A stretch of DNA of 64,000 nucleotides from Bin87 sp965220095 (lineage in GTDB: Bacteria > Chloroflexota > Dehalococcoidia > Lucifugimonadales > UBA3495). Shown here piece after piece: positions 17,048 through 24,264 of this stretch. Position 1 is the first letter of the stretch; each line of letters starts with the position of its first letter. The notes under the pieces are model-generated. The model had not been told where the DNA came from, made no database searches, and saw nothing but the letters and a program-made list of their open reading frames with translations. The DNA lies in assembly GCA_965220095.1 (NCBI GenBank), contig OZ244805.1, positions 1,984,001-2,048,000 on the forward strand, given 5' to 3'. The translations under genes and the position numbers were made by a program.

Positions 17048-18175
17048 ATGGATTTGGGTCTTTTTTATCAGATTCAGGTGCCCAAGCCCTGGGATGACCA
17101 GAGCGAGAGCCGAAAGTTCCAGGAAATGATGGAGCAGGTTTGCTTTGCCGAGGAGCAGGGCATGACCAGTGTCTGGTTCGTTGAGCATCATTTCCGCTCG
17201 GAGTGGTCCCACTCCAGCGCCCCGGACATCACGCTGGCCGCTTTGAGTCAGCGCACCACCAATATGCGGCTGGGAATTGCGGTGGTGCTGGCGCCGCTGC
17301 ACCACCCGCTGAACGTCGCATCGCGCCTGGCCACGCTGGACGTTATCTCCGGCGGGCGCGTCGATTTTGGCATCGGTCGCTCCGGCTACCCCTACCAGAT
17401 GCAGCCTTACGGCGCTGACTTGCCCGACGTGTCGGAGATGGTTGAGGAGTACCTGCAAATCATTCCGGGAGCCTGGACCGACGAGATTTTCTCCTACGAA
17501 GGCAAGCACTACAACATCCCGCCGCGCGAGGTTATCCCCAAACCGGTGCAAAAGCCGCACCCGCCTATCTGGCAGGCAGTGAGCCAGGAATCGACCGCCG
17601 AGAAGGTGGGACGCCAGGGGTTAGGATGCCTGGCGCAGACCAGCATTGGGTTGGAGCGCGCTGAGGCGTTAATCAAGATTTACCGCGATGCCATCAGGAA
17701 CCCCGAGCCAGCCACCAAGGTGGTGCATCCGCGCGTGGCGGGCAACACCGTGGCAATGTGTATGGAGAATCGCTCCAGGGCGTTTGAGCGCGGCGAAGCC
17801 ATAATTGACTGGTATCGAGTGCAGCAGCGCATCCGCGATTCATACGTGTGGCAGGGTTACGACCCGGCCCGGGTGCCGGACGATTACCAGTTCCACTACC
17901 AGAGGGCCGTGCAGGCTGATACCGCCCGCGCCGACGAGGTTACGTCCCGCTCGTTGATTGAAGACGGCGGCCGCTTCTGCATTGGCAACCCTGACGATTG
18001 CATCGAATATATCGAAAGCTATGAGCGGATGGGTGTGGACGAAATCATGCCGCTGTTCCAGGTTGGGCCGGTGAGCCATGAAGAGGTGATGGAATCGTTG
18101 CGCCTGTTTGGCAAGTACATTGTCCCGCACTTCAAGGACAAGGCCCGCAAAGAGGCGCTGGTCGCCGACAACTGA
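17048..18175 (+). CDS. LLM-class flavin-dependent oxidoreductase
   Basis: Luciferase-like monooxygenase, FMN- or F420-dependent. The ATG at 17048 follows CAGGAGG; 375 residues starting MDLGLFYQIQVPKPW. Typical motifs: FAEEQGMTSVWFVEHHFRSE, LAPLHHPLNVASRLATLDVI, SGGRVDFGIGRSGYPYQM and GNPDDCIEYIESYERMGVDE. Close to bacterial luciferase-type enzymes with the EHHF motif. The substrate is unknown. An intrinsic terminator follows at 18207. Confidence 0.9.
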   Translation: MDLGLFYQIQVPKPWDDQSESRKFQEMMEQVCFAEEQGMTSVWFVEHHFRSEWSHSSAPDITLAALSQRTTNMRLGIAVVLAPLHHPLNVASRLATLDVISGGRVDFGIGRSGYPYQMQPYGADLPDVSEMVEEYLQIIPGAWTDEIFSYEGKHYNIPPREVIPKPVQKPHPPIWQAVSQESTAEKVGRQGLGCLAQTSIGLERAEALIKIYRDAIRNPEPATKVVHPRVAGNTVAMCMENRSRAFERGEAIIDWYRVQQRIRDSYVWQGYDPARVPDDYQFHYQRAVQADTARADEVTSRSLIEDGGRFCIGNPDDCIEYIESYERMGVDEIMPLFQVGPVSHEEVMESLRLFGKYIVPHFKDKARKEALVADN

Positions 18176-18206
18176 TGCTCAACTCAGTCAGAATTGAAGA
18201 AGGAGC

Positions 18207-18243
18207 AACCCCCGCTGCACTGGTCAGTGGGGGTTACTTCTTT
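18207..18243 (+). terminator. Intrinsic terminator after the flavin oxidoreductase
   Basis: AACCCCC and GGGGGTT arms around GCTGCACTGGTCAGT, followed by ACTTCTTT. Confidence 0.7.
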
Positions 18244-18332
18244 GAATAGTTGGAAAATTGAAACGGCGCAGGGCAAGCATTCGCCGCAGTCCCTGCGCCG
18301 GTTGTTAGCGCCTGGGGTGTGTAACCGATGGG

Positions 18333-19859
18333 CTAGCGCCGGTATTCACCACCGCTGTTGTCGCCATTGCTGTAACCGTTACTGTTACCGTACTGTTGCT
18401 CGGCGACGCCACGGGTGCGTTGTCGTTCTTCGTCGCGTTGAGCGCGGCGCTCGTGCCCGCGAGATCGGTAGCTGTACTGCTCGGCGACCTGCCTGTTGAA
18501 ATCACCGTTCTGAGGCAGGAAGTGTCCGGTGCCGAAGCCGATTTTCAGCAGGTCATCGCCGTCTTCGCCAAACCGGGGCAGGCCGTCAACCTTGCCCATA
18601 ATCCGTTCAATGCTGGGGATACCGGTGTTGCGCAGCGGGTAAACCATGCTGACAAACATATGATGGTCGCTGTTGTTGATTGGGAATTGGGCCGGAGCGA
18701 AGGAATAGGTCAGATTGGGGAATGCCTCCTGGAAGCCTTCACGGTCCAACTGGTCCTCCACGTCGGATGCGATCTCTTTGATGCCGTCCGCGTTGGCCGG
18801 CAAAGTGACCACCATGCGGATCACTGACTCGTCCTCAATGGGGTCATGGTCGGCCAGTTGCAGGTCTCGGCGTTTGCCGTCAACCATTTCCCACAAAGCG
18901 GTTTTGATTTGCCAGGTGATCTGGTTGTCCCGGCCCTTGATGACGGCCATTTCCCGGTTACCCACGAAGGGTATCCGGAAGCGGCCACGGGGCTGCGGGA
19001 CTTCGGCGACATCGACGCGCCGGCTCAGAACGCGCATACCCAACCATCCGTTGGAATACTGGCCAAAGCTCGCTACCGTTTCGGCCAGAGAGCCGCTATC
19101 GGTTTGATGCGCCATTGCAGACTCAATGGAAGCCAGCCCGATGGCCAGCTTGTCGTCCAGCGTGGCGTAGTTGCGTGACATTCCATTGTCGGTGAGCAAA
19201 GCCGGGTGGCTATTCTCCAGGACGCCGGTTTTGGGGTTCAGACGGCTCATCGTGCCTTCGTAAGCGCCCCACGTTTCCCGCCGCATATTTTCTTCCAGCG
19301 CGTGTTCCCGGGGCAGCAGCACGATTGGCAGGAACAGGGCCTCGGGGAACTCGTCAACGAGTTTTTGGTGGAGCAGGCCACCGAGTTTGGCGTGTCCGCC
19401 GAACCCGAGCCACTCGATGATGATTTGCGGGGGAGCGCTGATGACCTCTGATCGCTGCGCCGCCAGGTCTACCATGCGATCCAGATCGCGGTCGATGAGG
19501 CCGTAAAAATCTTTGTACGCGTTGGGGTCACGGAGGAATCCATCCACCTTGGGAAAAAACTCGGGGAGAATGACGGGGAGATCACCGCCCCGGGGGACGC
19601 GGCGCATCTGGTCGACCGAGGACTCAATGTCCGCAACCGTGGCCTGGTTGCAGTCGTAGATGAACATACCCTGGATTCGATTGAGCACGCCGGCCTGGCC
19701 CATGCGTTTGGCCCAGTTCCAGCTGCGCTTGTATCCAGCGGTTCCTACGGCTACCGACAGGATCGGTGCGGGGATGCCGCCATCGTAGCGGTCATCGCCG
19801 GCCGCCACCGGATGGACTTCTTCTCTCCTGACTCTGAAAGTTCGTGCTTTTGGTGGCAT
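18333..19859 (-). CDS. Divergent tubulin/FtsZ-superfamily protein B
   Basis: 508 residues. The order of landmarks follows the tubulin fold: an N-terminal glycine loop SVAVGTAGYKRSWNWAKRM (35-53), a strand plus turn MFIYDCNQATVADI (65-78, equivalent to the tubulin VDLEP region), and IIIEWLGFGGHAKLGG at 146-161 where tubulins have GGGTGSG, followed by LLHQKLVDEFPEALFLPIVL as in tubulin helix H4 and strand S5. The canonical Thr of the GTP signature is replaced. A second domain has VVTLPANADGIKEI and MVYPLRNTGIP. The tail is Arg/Glu-rich then Asn/Gly/Ser-rich (GNSNGYSNGDNSGG), like a disordered C-terminal linker. An AGGAGG site lies 14 nt before the ATG. Paralogue of the gene at 20219. GTP binding is inferred only. 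Confidence 0.55.
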   Translation of the reverse strand: MPPKARTFRVRREEVHPVAAGDDRYDGGIPAPILSVAVGTAGYKRSWNWAKRMGQAGVLNRIQGMFIYDCNQATVADIESSVDQMRRVPRGGDLPVILPEFFPKVDGFLRDPNAYKDFYGLIDRDLDRMVDLAAQRSEVISAPPQIIIEWLGFGGHAKLGGLLHQKLVDEFPEALFLPIVLLPREHALEENMRRETWGAYEGTMSRLNPKTGVLENSHPALLTDNGMSRNYATLDDKLAIGLASIESAMAHQTDSGSLAETVASFGQYSNGWLGMRVLSRRVDVAEVPQPRGRFRIPFVGNREMAVIKGRDNQITWQIKTALWEMVDGKRRDLQLADHDPIEDESVIRMVVTLPANADGIKEIASDVEDQLDREGFQEAFPNLTYSFAPAQFPINNSDHHMFVSMVYPLRNTGIPSIERIMGKVDGLPRFGEDGDDLLKIGFGTGHFLPQNGDFNRQVAEQYSYRSRGHERRAQRDEERQRTRGVAEQQYGNSNGYSNGDNSGGEYRR

Positions 19860-20218
19860 GGCTATTCTTTTAACCTCCTACCGATCCTAAAACGAATGGA
19901 GCCCGCCGGAGGCAGATGCCTTCCTGGATACGAAGACCAGCTACTTCTGGCGGACAGCGTGAAAGGCATTTTATGGGCAGTTGAAAATATGGCTCTCCAA
20001 TCTAGTCGCTATCGTCAAAACACAGATATTAATATTGTCGATTGCCCAAAAGGGTAGCAGAGCGGTTTCGGGATTGTCAAACAGAGGAGTTTGCAGATTA
20101 TTTAGAATTTTTTGAAAAAATACCGCATTGCGTTTCGGTTAGACTTACTGTGCCGATATTTGTCTGCATTTGCGTTAGTGGACATAATGCGCGGCATTGT
20201 GCATGGGGTACGAGGAGG
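19860..20218. other. AT-rich gap between the two tubulin-like genes
   Basis: 359 bp, visibly more AT-rich than the flanks, with no ORF I can support. It holds TTGACA-like hexamers on the minus strand but no convincing paired -10. Possible roles are a promoter for protein B or a DNA site bound by the pair. Confidence 0.4.
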
Positions 20219-21574
20219 CTAACCTGGCTGGCTGATTGTTCCGTCCGGCGCTACACCGGCAGCGGCTAGGGGTGTTGCATAATCGGCGCCATCCAGGTGA
20301 TAGTAAGAACCGAAGCCAGTCTCGTGCGCCGCTGACTGCCGCCTCTCGTTGGGTTGGCGATCGGGGTGCATGATGTCCATCACCGGGCCCAATTCACCAC
20401 GGATCGGATACATGCGGGTTACATGGACGTAAGGGTCTTTCCTGAGCCCCTCCGTGAATCGCGCAGTGTTGAAGGCGACATCCATATTCGGGTATTGGGA
20501 GAACAACGCGCTCCGCTCCAATACTTCAGCGGCCTCGGAGGCGATGGGTTCGAGGCCGTCGGGGTGAATGGGCAGCGATACCACCACCTCCTGGGGCGCG
20601 TTGATGGCGTGATTAACTCCCGCCGCCATTTGAGAGGCCGGGTCCAGCGTTGCCCAGATTGCGTGGCCGAGCGACATGGGCATTTCATCGTCGGGACCCA
20701 ACGCGGCAAATTCCTGCCACCAGGGAGGCATTCTTGACCACTTGAATTTCTTGATGATTGGCATACGCCGTTTGACCACCGCCATACCCAGCCAACCGCC
20801 CGAAGAAGGAATCAGGCGCCGATACGCGGAGGCCAGCGGGCTTTCCACGGTTTCGTCTTCTTCAAACTCGGCGAATTCAACGCCGGCCAGGCCGGTGGCC
20901 AACCGAATGTCATCTTCGCCGGCGCTGTTGGCCGATTGGGTGGTAACCAGGCAGTTGGAGCCTTGCAACAGGTTCTCGTATTGCTCCCAGATGTAGCGTC
21001 GGGTCCACTCTTCACACACATGGTCGGTGGGCAGCATCATCACAGGCAGAATCACCGAGGATGGGAACGTATCCCGCAACTTTGCGTGGAGATGACCGCC
21101 CAGGACGGAGTGGCCGGCGAACCCCATGAACTCGATGATTACGGCGGGAGAGCGGCCGGCGCGATCGGACTGGGCCATAACCTGACCTACCATATTGTCG
21201 ATGTCCCGCTCGATTGGGCCGCTGTATTCCAGGAACTGCTGCGGGTCTCGCATAAAGCCGTTGGGCAACGGGACGTAGCTGGGAAACACGATCTGGACGC
21301 TACTGCTGCCGCTGCGCGTGCGTCCCAGGAACTTCCCAAGGTATTTTCCGACGTGGCTGATCGTAGTCTCGTTGCAGTCGTAGAACACCGCGCTCTGGAT
21401 GCGGTTGACCGCGGATAACTCGGCCATGCGCTGCACGAACAGCAGCGCCCGTCTGCCGCCGGCCGTACCCACGCCCACAACTACGATGTTGGGCGTGCTG
21501 GCCTGTTCGCCGCGTTCAGCCGTGCGCAACAGGCTACGGCTACGGCTGCGAGTTCTGACAAATAGTGAAGACAT
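20219..21574 (-). CDS. Divergent tubulin/FtsZ-superfamily protein A
   Basis: 451 residues, paralogue of 18333-19859. Landmarks: NIVVVGVGTAGGRRALLFVQ (29-48), SAVFYDCNETTISHV (61-75), VIIEFMGFAGHSVLGG at 145-160 followed by HLHAKLRDTFPSSVILPVMM, then LPTDHVCEEWTRRYIWEQYE, and a second domain with EVVVSLPIHPDGLEPI and HVTRMYPIRGELGP. These match the order GxxGxxG, T3-like turn, G-box, H4/S5 of tubulins, with GFAGHSVLGG replacing GGGTGSG. The N-terminus is Ser/Arg-rich (RTRSRSRSLLR). It is transcribed first, 359 bp before protein B. Function not known; polymerisation and GTPase activity are inferences. Confidence 0.55.
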   Translation of the reverse strand: MSSLFVRTRSRSRSLLRTAERGEQASTPNIVVVGVGTAGGRRALLFVQRMAELSAVNRIQSAVFYDCNETTISHVGKYLGKFLGRTRSGSSSVQIVFPSYVPLPNGFMRDPQQFLEYSGPIERDIDNMVGQVMAQSDRAGRSPAVIIEFMGFAGHSVLGGHLHAKLRDTFPSSVILPVMMLPTDHVCEEWTRRYIWEQYENLLQGSNCLVTTQSANSAGEDDIRLATGLAGVEFAEFEEDETVESPLASAYRRLIPSSGGWLGMAVVKRRMPIIKKFKWSRMPPWWQEFAALGPDDEMPMSLGHAIWATLDPASQMAAGVNHAINAPQEVVVSLPIHPDGLEPIASEAAEVLERSALFSQYPNMDVAFNTARFTEGLRKDPYVHVTRMYPIRGELGPVMDIMHPDRQPNERRQSAAHETGFGSYYHLDGADYATPLAAAGVAPDGTISQPG

Positions 21575-21633
21575 ATCAGGTCGGTTGACGAGCGGTTCGG
21601 ACCGTTCGCGGAACGATTTGCGACGACGGGCGC

Positions 21634-21698
21634 ACCGGCGTTAGTGGGTGTTATCCCATGTTACCCGTCGGTGCAAATGTAACCCAACTAACGCCGGT
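21634..21698. promoter_or_regulatory. Long inverted repeat upstream of tubulin-like gene A
   Basis: Perfect 12-bp arms ACCGGCGTTAGT (21634-21645) and ACTAACGCCGGT (21687-21698) with a 41-nt spacer holding GTTAT, GTTAC and GTAAC motifs. It lies 60-124 bp upstream of gene A and just past the hydrolase stop, so it may be an operator or a terminator. Confidence 0.45.
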
Positions 21699-21722
21699 AC
21701 GGATTTCAACCAAACCCGCCGA

Positions 21723-22523
21723 TCAGCCGTTGGGTTTCAGGAATGCCAGCACTGCGTCTACGAAGCCTTCCGGGTCCTCAATCTGCGGGATGTGGCCCAC
21801 ACCGGGCATGATGTGCTTGCGGGCCCGCACGATGTTGTTGTGCAGCAGCTCCTCGCCTTCCCGCAGCCGGTCCAGCTCGCCGTAGAGCACCAGGGTTTCG
21901 CGCGCCGTTATCCGTGGCAGACGCGACATGATGTCGTACCAGGCCAGCGATTCGTGCAGCTTTTTAACCCAGGCGCCGGCCTGCGCGCGGGTGCCGTTGT
22001 TGGCTTCCACCCATTCCGGTCGTGGCTCGGCGAAAGTGGTGGCCTCTTTCAGTTCTGCGGCGGTGCGTGGTATCGGCATACCTTCGTCGTCATAGCCGGA
22101 TGCGGCGTCGGCGATCCGCTGTTGGGCGGTGTAGGCGTCCCAAACCGGAGGGCCGACCAGCACCAGTTTGTCCAGGCGGTCCGGGTAGGTAGCGGCCATC
22201 TCGGTAGCCAGGACTGCTCCCACCGAGTTACCGACGTAGTGGCCCCGGTGGATGTTCAGCACCTGACAGGCATCGTCCAGCGCCTGGGCGTAGTCGGGAA
22301 TGTTGAAGTGTCGGGAGGGCTTGTCGGATTCGCCGTGGCCGAGCATATCAAAGGCGTAGCAGGTGTAGTGCTGGCTGAAGGCGTCAATCACGCTGCTCCA
22401 CGCCCAGGTGGATGTGCCCAATGGGTGCAGCATCACCAGCGGGTAACCGGCGCCCTGTTTCACGAAGTGCATATTGCCTTCGCGGGTTTCAACGGAATCG
22501 GTAAGGTCGCGTCGCACGAACAT
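21723..22523 (-). CDS. Alpha/beta-fold hydrolase
   Basis: 266 residues from the ATG at 22523, preceded by AAAGGAGG. Typical hydrolase core: oxyanion loop MLHPLGTSTWAW, nucleophile elbow GNSVG with Ser100, acid region LYGELDRLREGEELL and GVGHIPQIEDPEGF with the catalytic His. The DMLGHGESDKP stretch is standard for this superfamily. Substrate not predictable; meta-cleavage-product-type hydrolases look most similar. It points toward the tubulin-like genes, separated by 148 bp. Confidence 0.88.
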   Translation of the reverse strand: MFVRRDLTDSVETREGNMHFVKQGAGYPLVMLHPLGTSTWAWSSVIDAFSQHYTCYAFDMLGHGESDKPSRHFNIPDYAQALDDACQVLNIHRGHYVGNSVGAVLATEMAATYPDRLDKLVLVGPPVWDAYTAQQRIADAASGYDDEGMPIPRTAAELKEATTFAEPRPEWVEANNGTRAQAGAWVKKLHESLAWYDIMSRLPRITARETLVLYGELDRLREGEELLHNNIVRARKHIMPGVGHIPQIEDPEGFVDAVLAFLKPNG

Positions 22524-22786
22524 GGCGGTGGCCTCCTTTGTTTCATCAAACGCATCTGCGGGCAAACGCGTCGGTAGTCCTACGCACGGCTGACCGTTTC
22601 GTTTCCGGTTGGGGTTCGGCCCTCCGGTGTTGGCCAGTTGCTGCAATGCTAACGACGGCCCCGTACAATGTCAATTGCGGCCACCCAACCACCACCGGGG
22701 CTCTACTGCCGCTGGCTAAATTTCAGGCAACGAAATTGTGGTGACGTCTTGGTTTCGACCGGCACATCTTGAGGGGAAACAGCGAG

Positions 22787-23290
22787 ATGGGAATTCTGAC
22801 TGACGACATGAAGCGAACGATTGCGGAACAGCGGTTGATATTTGCCGCCACCGTTTGCCCGGACGGGACGCCGAACCTGTCGCCCAAGGGGACGGCGATG
22901 GTTTGGGACGACGACCACGTGCTGTTTACCGACCTGGCGTCACCCGGGACGATGGGAAATCTGGAGCGCAACCCGGCCATCGAGCTGAACGTGGTGGATG
23001 TGTTTTTGCGCAAGGGCTACCGATTCAAGGGAACCGCCTCGGTCCACGCCCGGGGCGACGTGTTCGATGCGGCGGTGCAGCGGATGCGAGCCGGGCCGGC
23101 GTCGGTGCAAGGTTTGGCGGATCGGGTGCGCGGGGTGGCGCTGGTGCGCGTCGAAACGGCGCAGGCGTTGGTATCGCCGGGATACTGGGGAGGCGCCACA
23201 GAAGGGGTGATGCGCCGCGACTGGGAAACTTACTGGGCCGGTGTCGCCGCCGCCTATCACGGAACTACGGCGGGCCAGGTTAGCGATTGA
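22787..23290 (+). CDS. Pyridoxamine 5'-phosphate oxidase-fold protein
   Basis: 167 residues from the ATG at 22787, with GAGGGG upstream. Split-barrel flavin-binding family: FAATVCPDGTPNLSPKGTAM, VLFTDLASPGTMGNLERNPA, IELNVVDVFLRKGYRFKGTA. Members bind FMN or F420 and act as oxidoreductases; the reaction here is not known. The gene is divergent from the hydrolase, with about 260 bp between starts. Confidence 0.85.
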   Translation: MGILTDDMKRTIAEQRLIFAATVCPDGTPNLSPKGTAMVWDDDHVLFTDLASPGTMGNLERNPAIELNVVDVFLRKGYRFKGTASVHARGDVFDAAVQRMRAGPASVQGLADRVRGVALVRVETAQALVSPGYWGGATEGVMRRDWETYWAGVAAAYHGTTAGQVSD

Positions 23291-23310
23291 ACCGGTGGGG
23301 CTGGGAAACA

Positions 23311-23339
23311 AAAAACTGCCCGGGGACTAATCCCCGGGC
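23311..23339 (-). terminator. Intrinsic terminator of small membrane protein gene 1
   Basis: Stem GCCCGGGGA/TCCCCGGGC with a 4-nt loop (23318-23339), followed on the minus strand by AGTTTTTTG. It ends the minus-strand unit starting near 23575. Confidence 0.8.
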
Positions 23340-23377
23340 GATTGTCGCGTGGGTTATTGGGTCGGGCTTGATGCTGG

Positions 23378-23527
23378 CTAGTCAGCAGCCTGCGGAACGG
23401 CCGAGTCCTGCGTCGGCGGGGCAGCCGTCGGCTGCTGGTTTGCCTTGCGCTGGATACAATACTTGGGAACTATCACCCAGAGCGCGAATAGTCCGACGAA
23501 GGCGGCGGCAGCAGCAATGGCTATCAT
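23378..23527 (-). CDS. Single-pass 49-aa membrane protein 1
   Basis: A short gene of 49 residues. N-terminal transmembrane helix of about 20 residues (MIAIAAAAAFVGLFALWVIV), then P-K-Y-C-I-Q-R-K and a polar Gln/Thr/Pro-rich tail ending PQAAD. A GGAG site lies 10 nt before the ATG. Its paralogue at 23898-24047 has the same length, the same first 18 residues and the same C-terminus. It has its own promoter box (23581-23634) and terminator, so it is a complete monocistronic unit. The shared nitrogen-type box suggests regulation with the ammonium transporters. Function unknown. Confidence 0.8.
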   Translation of the reverse strand: MIAIAAAAAFVGLFALWVIVPKYCIQRKANQQPTAAPPTQDSAVPQAAD

Positions 23528-23580
23528 TTGTCTCTATCTCCAGTGCAATCGTGATGATTGAGCCCGTTTTCAATGCCGGT

Positions 23581-23634
23581 ATTCTGGCAGCGCCGTGTTA
23601 CGCAGAATTTGCGCCCGTGTAACGTTTATATAAC
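23581..23634 (-). promoter_or_regulatory. Nitrogen-type promoter box of small membrane protein 1
   Basis: Read on the minus strand: GTTAT (23634-23630), GTTAC (23623-23619), GTAAC (23601-23597), then 10 nt, then CAGAAT (23586-23581) as -10. Offsets are 0, 11 and 33 bp, the same as at 24103-24156 and 35043-35096. Confidence 0.65.
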
Positions 23635-23675
23635 GTGGCCGGTATTAGTCAGGGTCTTTCGGTTTTCCAACGACT

Positions 23676-23773
23676 CGTCCTTCCCGCGTAGGCGGGAACC
23701 CAGGAAATCCGCACCGACAGACACCGACCCTATGCCAGATTTTTCTGGATTCCGGCTCATGGCCGGAATGACG
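23676..23773. repeat. PRRRESR-type palindromic element
   Basis: Begins CGTCCTTCCCGCGTAGGCGG and ends CATGGCCGGAATGACG, the two arms being imperfect inverted repeats. Related to the cleaner copy at 60049-60143. Confidence 0.65.
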
Positions 23774-23840
23774 GAATAATCGAAAGGCCCTGGGTATTAG
23801 TGGTTGTTATTGACGGAACCTGGACCGGGGAATTGGAATG

Positions 23841-23869
23841 CAAAAGGCCCGAGGGTTGTGCCTCGGGCC
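23841..23869 (-). terminator. Intrinsic terminator of small membrane protein gene 2
   Basis: Stem GGCCCGAGG/CCTCGGGCC with a 6-nt loop (23846-23869); on the minus strand it is followed by TTTTGCATT. Confidence 0.75.
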
Positions 23870-23897
23870 AGATACTCGGTGGTTGCGATCAGGCAGG

Positions 23898-24047
23898 TTA
23901 ATCGGCGGCCTGGGGAGCGAACTCCTCGTGCTGTATCGTGGCCACGCCGGACTTTTGGCTTTCGTTACGATTCAGGATGAACCGCGGGAGCACGACCCAA
24001 AGGGCGAAAAGTCCTACGAAAGCGGCGGCGGCGGCGATGGCTATCAT
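23898..24047 (-). CDS. Single-pass 49-aa membrane protein 2
   Basis: Paralogue of the 49-residue protein at 23378. Its first 18 residues are identical (MIAIAAAAAFVGLFALWV), followed by V-L-P-R-F-I-L-N-R-N-E and a polar acidic tail ending F-A-P-Q-A-A-D. Predicted topology is one helix with a short charged cytosolic tail. GGAGA lies 10 nt before the ATG. Promoter box at 24103-24156 and terminator at 23841-23869 make it an independent unit. The tails differ while the helix and last four residues are kept, pointing to a helix-mediated role. Function unknown. Confidence 0.8.
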   Translation of the reverse strand: MIAIAAAAAFVGLFALWVVLPRFILNRNESQKSGVATIQHEEFAPQAAD

Positions 24048-24102
24048 TTTAATCTTTCTCCGGCAATGCTGATTAGGGCGGAGCCCTTTGGTTACGTTAC
24101 GG

Positions 24103-24156
24103 AGTATGCGCCCGGTTTGTTACGCGCATTTTGCGTCAATGTTACATCCGTGTAAC
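24103..24156 (-). promoter_or_regulatory. Nitrogen-type promoter box of small membrane protein 2
   Basis: On the minus strand: GTTAC (24156-24152), GTAAC (24145-24141), GTAAC (24123-24119), 10 nt, CATACT (24108-24103). Two more GTAAC copies in tandem (24100-24091) lie at the likely transcription start. Confidence 0.65.
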
Positions 24157-24264
24157 CAAACGCGGGATTTGGTGGCGGGGCGCGCCCGCCTGGCGATGGA
24201 GCTTGATGCCGGGGAGATTGATGCCGGGGGAACCCCCACCCACGGAACACCCGTCGAGAGGGGA

